Assembly: GCF_001282785.1 (NCBI RefSeq)
Contig: NZ_CVUA01000001.1
Span: 434,001 to 498,000 of the forward strand
From: Halolamina sediminis
Lineage (GTDB): Archaea; Halobacteriota; Halobacteria; Halobacteriales; Haloferacaceae
Length of the DNA: 64,000 nucleotides
Direction of reading: 5' to 3'
Each line of letters begins with the position of its first letter. Positions within the stretch are counted from its first letter, which is position 1. The position numbers and the translations under genes were made by a program. Of this stretch, positions 8,323 to 17,729 are shown one piece after another. The notes under the pieces were generated by a model. It was not told the origin of the DNA and made no database searches. It saw only the letters and a list, made by a program, of their open reading frames with translations.

Positions 8323-8919
8323 CTACTGTTCCAGCGCCGCCAGCGCCTCCGCCGCCTCCTTCGAGGCTTCGAGCCACTCCTTCGCCGTCCGGGGATCGGT
8401 GGCCTCGTTCGCGTTCCGTGCCGTCGTCGTCACCGCGCGCTGGAGCTCGGCTCGCGGCCCTGCGGCGTCGGTGGCCGTCGGTTGGGCTGCTCGCTGCCCT
8501 TGCGCCGGCTGCGTATCGCCGCTCGGTCCGGCCTGCTGTCCGCCGTCGGCGCCGCTGCCAGTTTCGGGCTGCGGAACCGGCTCGGCGCCGTTCGCCCGTT
8601 CGGCGCTCTGAGGCGGCTCAGTCGTCGGCTGCTGTGACTGTGGCTGCACCGGCTGCTGTGGCTGCTGCTGCGGTTCCGCCGCCTGTTGGGTGTCCGCTGG
8701 CTGCTCCTGTCCGCCGGCGCCGCTGCAGGTCGGACAGAACGTCTCCCCGCCGTCGCGGAACAGCGGGTCGCCGCAGTTCTCGCAGTGCTCGTTGGTCATC
8801 GTCGCCCCCTGTAGCAGGAGTTCGCTCATGCGCTGGGTCTCCTCCCGTTTCTCCTCGTCCTTCTCGAACTTCTCGCGGAGCTTCTCCCGTTCGGCCTCCT
8901 TGTCGAACTCCTCGCTCAT
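8323..8919 (-). CDS. Sjogren/scleroderma autoantigen 1 (p27)-like zinc protein
   Basis: This 198-residue protein has a charged helical N terminus (residues 1-40) followed by a zinc ribbon with Cys46, Cys49, Cys62 and Cys65 (CENCG...FCPTC). A glutamine/proline/alanine-rich low-complexity stretch then leads to a predicted helix at the C terminus. The arrangement matches archaeal proteins related to the p27 autoantigen family. Its molecular role is not established. It converges with hef. Confidence 0.8.
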   Translation of the reverse strand: MSEEFDKEAEREKLREKFEKDEEKREETQRMSELLLQGATMTNEHCENCGDPLFRDGGETFCPTCSGAGGQEQPADTQQAAEPQQQPQQPVQPQSQQPTTEPPQSAERANGAEPVPQPETGSGADGGQQAGPSGDTQPAQGQRAAQPTATDAAGPRAELQRAVTTTARNANEATDPRTAKEWLEASKEAAEALAALEQ

Positions 8920-9009
8920 GGACGAGGGTTGGCGCTCCGTACTGAAAAGGCGTGGTAGTCCGGCGGCGCCGCTACGCGGTCGAAAACACGGGAACTCGAC
9001 GAGCGAGCG

Positions 9010-9384
9010 TTAGAACGGGGCCTGGGGCCCTTCGTCGTCCTCGCCGTCGTCGTCGCCCTCGCCGGGGAAAGAGGGGCTCATACTGTCGCCGCCGGTGCCG
9101 CCGAGGTCGCCGTCGGCGCCGCCGCCCATGCCCGTGTCGGCTTCGACTTTGTCGATCTCGGGGATCTCCTTGACCATCCGGGACTTGATCGCCTGGATCG
9201 TCATCGGGGAGATACCACAGCCCGAACACGCGCCGCCGAGCTGGATGTGCACCACGCCCTCCTCGCGGTCGAGGTGGGTGATCGAGGACGAACCGCCGTG
9301 CATCTGTATCTGCGGGAAGTTTCGCCGCAGGAAGTTGCTGATGCGGTCGCGAAGGTCGTCGCCGGACTGGCTCTCCGTGCTCAT
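9010..9384 (-). CDS. NifU C-terminal-type iron-sulfur scaffold protein
   Basis: The first 80 residues form a NifU/Nfu-type domain with the cluster-binding CxxC at Cys53 and Cys56 (GACSGCGISPMT). The remainder is a glycine- and aspartate-rich tail ending FPGEG...APF. Such proteins assemble or carry [4Fe-4S] clusters for delivery to apoproteins in the cytoplasm. At 124 residues it is the single-domain form without the IscU-like half. Several Fe-S proteins lie nearby (the ferredoxin, ThiC, the XPD-like helicase), but no operon link is visible. Confidence 0.9.
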   Translation of the reverse strand: MSTESQSGDDLRDRISNFLRRNFPQIQMHGGSSSITHLDREEGVVHIQLGGACSGCGISPMTIQAIKSRMVKEIPEIDKVEADTGMGGGADGDLGGTGGDSMSPSFPGEGDDDGEDDEGPQAPF

Positions 9385-9453
9385 ACGTTCACTTCGCGAG
9401 CGGGCGGCTTATGCCTTTGGTTCGGCACAGTCCGAACACGTTCGCTACCCGCC

Positions 9454-9789
9454 TCAGGGCTCGTTCTCGGCCCGTTCGACGCCGAACAGCTCGTGGAGCT
9501 CGGCGACGATCTCGTCGGTGTAGCGATCGAGCGTCTCGGTCAGTGTCTCGCTGTCGGCGTCGACCGCCGTCACGCGACCCGTGGGGTTCTCGGGGAGTTC
9601 GACCTCGAAGCGGCCGTCGACGAAGTGGGGTTCGGACTCGTTGAGCACCTGCTGGTCGATCGCGTGGATCAGGTCCGAGTCGAACTGTCCGTTCATCGTC
9701 TCGAACGCGTTCTTGTAGGCGCGCTGGAGCTCGGCGAAATGCTCGGTGTACTTCTCCTCCTCGAACGTGTCGGGATCGAACTCGGCCAT
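9454..9789 (-). CDS. conserved haloarchaeal protein (DUF5783-like)
   Basis: This 111-residue acidic protein starts MAEFDPDTFEEEKY and contains the conserved-looking segment YKNAFETMN...HAIDQQVLNESEP. It resembles a haloarchaeal family I remember as DUF5783; that name is from memory. I chose the ATG at 9789 because the nine in-frame residues before it are proline/arginine-rich. There are no membrane segments and no cysteines. Function is unknown. Confidence 0.8.
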   Translation of the reverse strand: MAEFDPDTFEEEKYTEHFAELQRAYKNAFETMNGQFDSDLIHAIDQQVLNESEPHFVDGRFEVELPENPTGRVTAVDADSETLTETLDRYTDEIVAELHELFGVERAENEP

Positions 9790-9837
9790 TACCCGCGGTT
9801 GGCGCGGCGGCGGCAAAAGTGGGGCGAATCGGCGGGC

Positions 9838-10485
9838 TCAGAACGCGACCCACTCGTCCGGCTCCCCTCCCGGCTCGTGATACTGGAACGACCGCCCGTC
9901 GTCGTCACGCCTGGTGGTGATCACGGCGTCGAACGGCTGGGTGAGCGTGTTAACCGCCTGCTCGCCGGCGGCGTCGTCGTCGATCACGGCGACGGTCGGC
10001 CATCCCATCCCCCCGGACTCGGCGAGCAGCACGCGCAGGAACTGGTACACCTGTTCGGTGTCGCTGTACATCAGCAGCTCCGACAGCGAGTAGAGGCCGA
10101 CGGCGACGTGCTCGACGCCGTCGTCTTGGAACTGATCGACGAGATCTGTGAACTTCACGCCGACTTCGGTGAGGTTCTTCGGCGAGGAGGCGTAGCGGAC
10201 GAGCTCGCCGCCGCCGTCGTCTTGCCCCTGTACTCGGCTGGCGCAGTCGACGACGCCGAAGCAGTCGGGGTCGCCGTAGGCGGCGAAATCATCGCGGGCG
10301 CCGCGGTTCTGCCGGCTGGTGGAGACGAAGATCGAACAGTCCGCGAGCGAGCCGAGCAGGCGGAGGAGCAGATCGTACTTCCCGGACATCGCGGGGCCGC
10401 GAACGAGCACGCTCTTTCCGGCAGCGAGCTCGCTGATCGGGATGGCGGAGTCCAGGGCTTCGCTCGTGGGCTCCTCCATTTTCAT
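9838..10485 (-). CDS. RecA-superfamily ATPase-like protein with atypical P-loop
   Basis: This 215-residue protein has the layout of haloarchaeal KaiC/RAD55-like proteins: a P-loop-like GPAMSGKYDLL (residues 30-40) and a hydrophobic strand ending in acidic residues (TVAVIDDDA) near residue 165. The residue after the P-loop lysine is tyrosine rather than the serine or threonine that coordinates magnesium, so ATPase activity is uncertain. Start choice is between ATG 10485 and ATG 10479, two codons apart. These proteins are often linked to signalling or HTR-like functions, but this one stands alone here. Confidence 0.75.
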   Translation of the reverse strand: MKMEEPTSEALDSAIPISELAAGKSVLVRGPAMSGKYDLLLRLLGSLADCSIFVSTSRQNRGARDDFAAYGDPDCFGVVDCASRVQGQDDGGGELVRYASSPKNLTEVGVKFTDLVDQFQDDGVEHVAVGLYSLSELLMYSDTEQVYQFLRVLLAESGGMGWPTVAVIDDDAAGEQAVNTLTQPFDAVITTRRDDDGRSFQYHEPGGEPDEWVAF

Positions 10486-10626
10486 ACGCACACCTCGCGG
10501 TGAGAACACAAAACCCTGTTCCCTCCCCCCGTCTGTCCGGTCCGGGACGTTGATGCCCCCCCGCGGCATAGCCCCGTGTATGGCGACCGACCCACACGCT
10601 GCCGACTCGACGCGGAGGTGGCGCTG

Positions 10627-11448
10627 ATGCGCTACCTCGCACGGACCGCCGACGGCGAACCCCTGCTGGGCGACGACGACGGCTTCGTCCCGCTGGCGGC
10701 CGCGACGCCCGAGCACGCGAGCGTCCGCGAGGCGCTCCCGGCCGCGGCCGCGGGGACGCTCCCCGCTCCTGACACCGCGAGCGCCGACAGGATTCCCCGG
10801 GAGAAGCGCTCGCTCGGCGCGTTCGTCGGGAAGCCGGGCAAACTGTTCGGGATCGGCCTCAACTACGTCGAACACGCCGGCGACCTCTCGGAGGACGCGC
10901 CCGAGGAGCCGGCGAGCTTCTTCAAGCCGGCGACGGCCGCGACCGGCCCGGGCGGGCCGATCCGACTCCCGCCCGAGTCGGTCAGCGAGCGAGTGACCGC
11001 GGAGGCGGAGTTGGCGGTCGTGATCGGCCGGACCTGCCGGAACGTCGGCGCCGACGAGGCCGCCGACGTGATCGCCGGCTACGCGCCCGTGATCGACACG
11101 ACCGCCGAGGACGTGCTCCAGCGCAACCCTCGGTTCCTGACGCGGTCGAAGAGCTTCGACACGTTCCTCGTGCTCGGGCCGCATCTCGCGGTCCCCGAGT
11201 CGAGGGCCGAACTCGCGGAGACGACGGTTCGAACGGTCGTCGATGGCGAGACGGTCGCGGAGAACGTCGTCGACAACATGGAGTTTCCGCCGCGGGAGCT
11301 AGTGGCGTTCCACTCCGACGTGATGACGCTCGAACCCGGCGACGTGATCTCGACGGGGACGCCCGGCGCGGGCGTGATCGAGCGGGGCGATCGCGTGCGT
11401 GCCGAAGTCGAGGGGATCGGGAGCGTCGCCGCGGACGTGGTGCGATAG
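10627..11448 (+). CDS. fumarylacetoacetate hydrolase (FAH) family protein
   Basis: This 273-residue protein has the FAH-fold core: FGIGLNYVEHA, the metal-binding acidic residues around EAELAVVIG, and the closing motifs PGDVISTGTPGAG and GDRVRAEVEGIG. Family members hydrolyse or decarboxylate 1,3-dicarbonyl acids using a divalent metal, acting in aromatic degradation or oxaloacetate metabolism. The substrate is not predictable. I used the ATG at 10627; an upstream in-frame GTG region at 10576 would add 17 arginine-rich residues. A second FAH-like gene lies at 17730-18440. Confidence 0.9.
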   Translation: MRYLARTADGEPLLGDDDGFVPLAAATPEHASVREALPAAAAGTLPAPDTASADRIPREKRSLGAFVGKPGKLFGIGLNYVEHAGDLSEDAPEEPASFFKPATAATGPGGPIRLPPESVSERVTAEAELAVVIGRTCRNVGADEAADVIAGYAPVIDTTAEDVLQRNPRFLTRSKSFDTFLVLGPHLAVPESRAELAETTVRTVVDGETVAENVVDNMEFPPRELVAFHSDVMTLEPGDVISTGTPGAGVIERGDRVRAEVEGIGSVAADVVR

Positions 11449-11506
11449 GAGTCGGTTCGCAGTGGCTCCGTTCTGCTGTCGGGCCAGTCCGAACGGCCGC
11501 TCCGAC

Positions 11507-12958
<1,452 letters not shown>

Positions 12959-12982
12959 TTACTCAGTTGTATCACTGACTAA
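12959..12982 (-). promoter_or_regulatory. inverted repeat at the thiC start, candidate operator
   Basis: Arms TTACTCAGT (12959-12967) and ACTGACTAA (12974-12982) match at 8 of 9 positions around a six-base spacer, ending three bases before the thiC ATG. Haloarchaeal thiC is known to be regulated by the HTH protein ThiR rather than by a riboswitch, so this could be its site. That link is inferred. Confidence 0.45.
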
Positions 12983-13148
12983 TGTCTCTTTTGGCTCCGC
13001 GATCCCCGCCGACGGCTCGACGGGATCGGCTGAACGCTGTTCCGGGTGCGGTTCTCGCCGGCCATCGGCACGGGGCTGCCGGCCCCTCGACACGGCCGCG
13101 GTCCACGTTCGCTACATTGATCCGCCCGACCGCGTACCACTACACAGA

Positions 13149-15017
13149 GTGGAGCCCGCTCGCATCCCCGACTCGTTCCCCGCGCCCTCCTTCCGCGGCA
13201 ATCAGGAGCAGGCGCTTTCGGACATCCGCGACGCCTTTGCGGCCGGGAACGACGTGGTGCTCGTGCGCGCGCCGACGGGCAGCGGCAAGTCCCTCCTCGC
13301 CCGGTCGATCATGGGCGCTGCCCGGACCGTCGAGGAGGCCGACCCGGCCCAGCCCACCGGCGCCTACTACACCACGCCGCAGGTCAGCCAGCTCGACGAC
13401 GTGGAGGCCGACGACTTACTCGAGGACTTCCGGGTGATCCGCGGCAAGAACAACTACGACTGCATCCTCCCCGGCGAGCACGACACGCCGGTCGATCAGG
13501 CCCCCTGCGTCCGGAAGAAGGGCTTTGACTGCACGGTCCGGCACCGCTGCCCGTACTTCTCGGACCGTGCGATCGCGAGCAACCAACCGATCGCGGCGAT
13601 GACGCTGGCGTACTTCATGCAGACCGCCGGCAGCGACGTGTTCCGGATGCGCGACGTTTGCGTCGTCGACGAGGCTCACGGGCTCGCGGAGTGGGCCGAG
13701 ATGTACGCTGCCATCGAACTCACACCCCGTCGGGTGCCGGTCTGGGACGACGTGGACGTGCCGGACGTAACCGCCGCGACGGGCGACCCCGTCGAGGGCG
13801 CGGTTCGCTTCTCGGAACAACTGCTCGAACGCTGCGAGGCCGAGAAGGACCAACTGCTCGCGAAGCCCGAGCTCACGCCCGAGGAGGCCGCCCGCCGGGA
13901 CCGACTGCAGGAGCTCATCAGCGAACTTTCTTACTTCGCCGAAGACTACCGCGACGCCCAGTCGCCGACGACGTGGGTGGTCGACCAGCCCGACGGCGCC
14001 GGCGGGTCGATCACGATCAAGCCGCTCGATCCCGCGAAGTACCTCCAGCACACCGTCTGGGACCGCGGCTCGAAGTTCGCGCTGCTGTCGGCGACGATGC
14101 TGAACAAGGAGGCGTTCTGCCGCGGCGTCGGCCTCGACCCCGAGAAAGTCGCACTGGTGGAGGTGGGCCACACGTTCCCCGTCGAGAACCGCCCGCTGTA
14201 CGACGTGACACAGGGGAAGATGACGTACGAGCACCGCGACGAGACGCTGCCGAAGATCGCCGACCTGATCGTCCGGCTGATGGCGAAACACGCAGGGGAG
14301 AAGGGGCTGATCCACTGCCACTCCTACGCGATCCAGGAGCGACTCGCCGACCGACTCGCCGAACTCGGCGTCGCCGGCCGCGTGCGCGTCCACGACCGGG
14401 AGAACCGCGACGCCCAACTCGAAGCGTGGAAGGCCAGCGACGAGCCCGAACTGTTCCTCTCGGTCAAGATGGAGGAGGCGCTCAATCTGGAGGACGACCT
14501 CTGTCGCTGGCAGGTGCTCTGTAAGGCGCCGTACCTCAACACCAACGACTCCAGAGTGGAGCAGCGCCTCGAGGAGGGGCAGTGGGCGTGGTACTACCGC
14601 GCCGCCCTCAGAACGGTGATTCAGGCCTGCGGGCGCGTCGTACGCTCGCCGGAGGACTACGGCACCACCTACCTCGCCGACGACTCGCTGCTGGAGTTGT
14701 TCGACCGTGCGAGCACGGACATCCCCGGCTGGTTCCAGGATCAGGTCGACCGCATCTCCCGGCCGGATCTTCCCGCGGCCGACCCCGCCGCCGCGCTCGC
14801 GGGCGTCGACGCCAGCCCGAGCGTGGGTTCGACCGGGAGTTCGGACCGGAGTGATCGACGGCAGTCCGGCGGTTCGACTGGAACCGCGTCCAGTTCGTCC
14901 TCGCGATCGTCGTCGGCGTCGTCCGGGACCGGGAGCGACTCGCCGGCGAACAAGACCGAGGCCGAGGCCGAGAAGCGTGAGAACCATCCGCTGTCGGACG
15001 TATGGGGGGACGGATGA
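13149..15017 (+). CDS. XPD/Rad3-like Fe-S DNA helicase
   Basis: This 622-residue SF2 helicase has a P-loop APTGSGKS (41-48), a DEAH box (174-177) and four cysteines between them (Cys105, Cys120, Cys128, Cys134) that fit the Fe-S cluster of the XPD/FANCJ/DinG family. Motif VI is represented by the segment around QACGRVVRS. The enzyme likely unwinds DNA 5' to 3' in repair. The final 75 residues are a serine/glycine-rich linker and a short charged end. The start is a GTG at 13149 (MEPARIPDSF). Its stop codon lies inside a tandem duplication. Confidence 0.92.
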   Translation: MEPARIPDSFPAPSFRGNQEQALSDIRDAFAAGNDVVLVRAPTGSGKSLLARSIMGAARTVEEADPAQPTGAYYTTPQVSQLDDVEADDLLEDFRVIRGKNNYDCILPGEHDTPVDQAPCVRKKGFDCTVRHRCPYFSDRAIASNQPIAAMTLAYFMQTAGSDVFRMRDVCVVDEAHGLAEWAEMYAAIELTPRRVPVWDDVDVPDVTAATGDPVEGAVRFSEQLLERCEAEKDQLLAKPELTPEEAARRDRLQELISELSYFAEDYRDAQSPTTWVVDQPDGAGGSITIKPLDPAKYLQHTVWDRGSKFALLSATMLNKEAFCRGVGLDPEKVALVEVGHTFPVENRPLYDVTQGKMTYEHRDETLPKIADLIVRLMAKHAGEKGLIHCHSYAIQERLADRLAELGVAGRVRVHDRENRDAQLEAWKASDEPELFLSVKMEEALNLEDDLCRWQVLCKAPYLNTNDSRVEQRLEEGQWAWYYRAALRTVIQACGRVVRSPEDYGTTYLADDSLLELFDRASTDIPGWFQDQVDRISRPDLPAADPAAALAGVDASPSVGSTGSSDRSDRRQSGGSTGTASSSSSRSSSASSGTGSDSPANKTEAEAEKRENHPLSDVWGDG

Positions 15018-15065
15018 GCAGTCGCACCAGTCGGGACGTATGGGGGGACGGATGAGCAGTCGCAC
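14996..15065 (+). repeat. tandem duplication with 38-bp period over the helicase stop codon
   Basis: The 32-base segment starting GGACGTATGGGGGGACGGAT occurs at 14996-15027 and again, identical, at 15034-15065, giving a 38-base period. The first copy contains the end of the helicase frame (DG-stop), and the second repeats the stop in non-coding DNA. Confidence 0.9.
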
Positions 15066-15086
15066 TAGCCGCGTACGGGGTGACTC

Positions 15087-15902
15087 GTGAGCCGCCTCAC
15101 CGACGCCCTCCGGGCCCGCTTCGGCGAGGGTATCTTCCGGCAGATGGCGATCGCCGCCGTCCTGACCGTGCTGCTCATGGGCGCCGTCGGGATCGCCGAC
15201 CCGTTCTACTCGACGCCGGAGCCACAGACCGTCGACACCGACGCGCCGCCGGAGCAGGTCGCGCTGGACGCGCTGAACGCGACAGGCACCAACGACTATC
15301 GGATGGACTGGATCGTCCCCTGTGATCGCGAGAACGTCACGCGCCGCGCCGGTGGCTGTGTGTACATCCGCTACCTCGTCGAGAACACCGACCGCGAGTA
15401 CGCGACCGACGCCGGCGAGGGGTACTTCGCGACCGGGCCGGACACCTACGCCGACGAGGTCAGTGCGACGTTCACCGAGTTCCCCGAGAACCCCGACCGC
15501 ACCGTCTCCCGCGCGCTGATCCTCTGGCGGGGTGTGGACCGCCTCGACCGCGGTGATCTGGCGGCGACGCTCGCGAGCGACGCCGCTGAGACGACCGTCT
15601 CGGAGTCTAACGGCACGATCCGGCTTCGGACCGACAACGACACCGTGGCGAGCCGGCTGCTCGGCACCTCGGAGAACGCGTCGGCGCCGCCCGAGTCTTT
15701 CGACGGCAACGTCACCGTCGCCGTCGACGCCGAGTCCGGGTGGCTGGAGTCGATCACGGTCCGCACGAACAGCGAGGGGCGCGACTGGCGGCGCTACGAG
15801 TACGATCGCTGGGGCGCGGTCGCGGTCGAACGCCCCGACGGGACGAGCCGGCCGCTCCTCTCGTGGGTGTACGACGCAGTGAACGTGGAGTACCGGCCTT
15901 AG
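15087..15902 (+). CDS. membrane-anchored extracytoplasmic protein, function unknown
   Basis: This 271-residue protein starts at a GTG 69 bases after the helicase. Residues about 19-38 form one hydrophobic segment (MAIAAVLTVLLMGAVGIAD); the rest is acidic and hydrophilic with several Asn-X-Ser/Thr sequons (NVT, NGT, NAS), consistent with an anchored, glycosylated surface protein. Two cysteines (CDRENVTRRAGGC) could form a disulfide. I do not recognise a family. The last codons overlap the stop of the 26-residue ORF on the other strand. Confidence 0.75.
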   Translation: MSRLTDALRARFGEGIFRQMAIAAVLTVLLMGAVGIADPFYSTPEPQTVDTDAPPEQVALDALNATGTNDYRMDWIVPCDRENVTRRAGGCVYIRYLVENTDREYATDAGEGYFATGPDTYADEVSATFTEFPENPDRTVSRALILWRGVDRLDRGDLAATLASDAAETTVSESNGTIRLRTDNDTVASRLLGTSENASAPPESFDGNVTVAVDAESGWLESITVRTNSEGRDWRRYEYDRWGAVAVERPDGTSRPLLSWVYDAVNVEYRP

Positions 15903-15979
15903 AGCGCCAGCGCGTACGCCATCGAGGAGCCGAGCATCAGCACGACCATCGTGATCGCGAGCAGCTGCTTCCAGTCCAT
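15899..15979 (-). CDS. 26-residue single-span membrane peptide
   Basis: A very short frame starts with ATG at 15979 (MDWKQLLAIT) and ends with TAA at 15899-15901. Apart from the first five residues it is almost entirely hydrophobic (VVLMLGSSMAYALAL at the end), a single transmembrane helix. It lies 47 bases downstream of the NMD3 gene on the same strand and could be expressed from that transcript. Its frame overlaps the stop codon of the converging gene by four bases. Evidence is composition, start codon and context only. Confidence 0.55.
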   Translation of the reverse strand: MDWKQLLAITMVVLMLGSSMAYALAL

Positions 15980-16026
15980 ACCGGAGAGGATCGTTCCAGC
16001 GGCTTAAAGTTCCGCGTCGGCGGCAA

Positions 16027-17157
16027 TCAGGCGCTTTCAGTCGACTCGGTGTCGTCCTCGGGCACCATGTGCAGTCCCGAGCGGGACTTCAGCACGGCCA
16101 CCTCGTCGGCGTCGGTGTCGAAGAAGTTCGGTCGCGGGATGCTCACCGTCTCGAACGTCTCGGGGTCGAGCACCTGCACCGCGTGCTCGTCCTCGACGGC
16201 GACGACGGTCGTCTCGACGGCGTCCTCGCGCTCGCCCAGCCGGCGCGCGTCGGGGGCTGCGCCCTCGTCGAAGCGGGCCTCGTAGCGCTCGCCGGAGGCG
16301 AGTCTGGTCCCCTTGAGGTTCCCGCGGACGGAGGTGACGAGCACCGGCCCGTCGCCGTCCTCGGGGTCGATGATCTCGCCCGGCCGGTAGCGGGGCAGGC
16401 GGACCGAGAACGTGACGCGGTACACCTCGTTGCCGTCGGAGTCCTCGGTGACGAGGGTGGCGTACTCCTCGAACTCGCCGCCGAACTCCTCGACGAGCCG
16501 TTTCGAGAGCGCGCGGCCGAGCTTGTTGGTCGAGAGCTTGATGTCGGCGCCGTCTTTCACCTCCTTGGCCTCGGTGACGAACGCCTCGCGGTCGCCGTCG
16601 GCCTCGCGTTCCCGGACCATCTCGTTGGCGATCTCCATGGCGCGCTCCCGTTCGTCGCTGGTGGGGACGCGCTCCTCGGCGCGGACCTGCACCTCGCCGG
16701 CGTAGGAGCCGCCCGAGATGCGGCCACAGCGCTCGCAGGTCCCGCGGGAGACCTTGACGGGGACGACGACCTGCTCCTCGACGGGCGTGTCGCGGACGAT
16801 CCCCGAGAACGTGCAGTGCATGCGGATCGTGTTCTGGTCGACCTGTTCGGGGTCGACGCCCCACTGGACCTGTTCGGCCTTGAGGTGGACCCCGAGGGCT
16901 TCGGCGACCTCGTCGACGGCCACGTCGGTGTAGTCTTTCGCCCCCACGTCGACCCAGCGGTTGCCGCGGTGGACCGCGCCACAGCGCGAGCAGACGAGCA
17001 CTTCGATGCGGTCGGGGGCGTCGACGAGGTCGAACTGCTCGAAGTAGCAGGCGTCACAGAGTGCGGCGTCGCGGTCCCGCGGCTCCCCGGGGAGCGGTTC
17101 GGGGCGCTCGGGCACGTCGTCGCCGCAGCGAGGGCAGAACTCGCCGGACTTACTCAT
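16027..17157 (-). CDS. NMD3-family ribosome-associated protein
   Basis: This 376-residue protein carries two N-terminal zinc-binding CxxC pairs (CPRC, CDAC and CSRC at about 60) and another pair around CERCG, followed by the NMD3 core (FSGIVRDTP, TNKLGRALSKRL) and a C-terminal OB-like region. In eukaryotes NMD3 is the 60S export adaptor; archaeal homologues probably act in late large-subunit maturation, since there is no nucleus. It is transcribed away from the repeat-bearing intergenic region upstream. Confidence 0.92.
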   Translation of the reverse strand: MSKSGEFCPRCGDDVPERPEPLPGEPRDRDAALCDACYFEQFDLVDAPDRIEVLVCSRCGAVHRGNRWVDVGAKDYTDVAVDEVAEALGVHLKAEQVQWGVDPEQVDQNTIRMHCTFSGIVRDTPVEEQVVVPVKVSRGTCERCGRISGGSYAGEVQVRAEERVPTSDERERAMEIANEMVREREADGDREAFVTEAKEVKDGADIKLSTNKLGRALSKRLVEEFGGEFEEYATLVTEDSDGNEVYRVTFSVRLPRYRPGEIIDPEDGDGPVLVTSVRGNLKGTRLASGERYEARFDEGAAPDARRLGEREDAVETTVVAVEDEHAVQVLDPETFETVSIPRPNFFDTDADEVAVLKSRSGLHMVPEDDTESTESA

Positions 17158-17282
17158 TACTGCTGAATCGTCGGTTCGGACTGATAAGGACCGCGCTGTG
17201 TGTTTGGGGATGGTGTGCGTCGATTCTGTGAGGGGTTAAGTCGGCACCGCGAATAGCGACGGCGCACCATGAACAGCGACGG
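17158..17282. other. intergenic segment between NMD3 start and repeat copy A
   Basis: About 125 bases without a gene. It presumably holds the NMD3 promoter. A 14-base near-direct repeat (GAA(T/C)AGCGACGGCG) occurs at 17251 and 17271 with a 20-base period. Confidence 0.4.
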
Positions 17283-17660
17283 CGACAGCAGCTCGATCGT
17301 TGGCACCTTGTGACCGCACCGCCCCGCACAGCCCACAGACCTCCCCAGCCGACTCGGTCGCTCACGTCCGTTCGCTCGTTCGTCCTCCGAGGGAGCAAAG
17401 CTCCCTCGTGCCCTCGCTCGTTTCACTCGCGAGGACCTCGCGCGCTCGTTCGCGCCGTCGCGCTCACGTCGCGCGCCGACCGCCACAGCGGTGCGGTGGC
17501 GGTGGACGCCGCGGGCCGGCAGCGGCCGCCGGCCCGCGGGGGAGGGGTGGGGACTCGGTGCCGCGCCGGACCTCGTGTCCGGCGCACTGCGGTCGCAAGG
17601 TGCCAACGATCGAGTTGCTGTTGCGGTTGCTGTTTCAGTTGCCAACGATCGAGTTGCTGT
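17283..17660 (+). repeat. structured dispersed repeat, copy A
   Basis: The element is bounded by 36-base inverted repeats (17283-17318 and 17588-17623, three mismatches). Inside are perfect hairpins: GGGAGC/GCTCCC (17391-17405), a 10-bp stem GCGGGCCGGC/GCCGGCCCGC (17511-17537) and GCGCCGGAC/GTCCGGCGC (17563-17585). Two conserved boxes flank the 10-bp stem: GCGGTG...GGACGCC (17488-17510) and a G-rich box (17538-17560). The same boxes recur near 33.0 kb and, inverted, near 47.4 kb. A 20-base tail motif repeats directly at 17602-17621 and 17641-17660. The overall look is a non-autonomous mobile element or structured RNA; no transposase is present. Confidence 0.85.
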
Positions 17661-17729
17661 CTCGGTAGCCGAGTACCGAACCCCCGTTCCCCTCAAAACC
17701 ACCAACCGCAACTCACCCACCGATCCCGA

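Noticed and set aside
5825-8377. Long antisense open frame opposite hef
   Set aside because: No domain and no start context; hef on the plus strand is complete.
17157-17720. Open frames within repeat copy A (both strands)
   Set aside because: They encode Arg/Pro/Ser-rich peptides such as GCAGRCG and follow the hairpins, so they come from the repeat, not from genes. The same is true at 32.9 kb and 47.4 kb.
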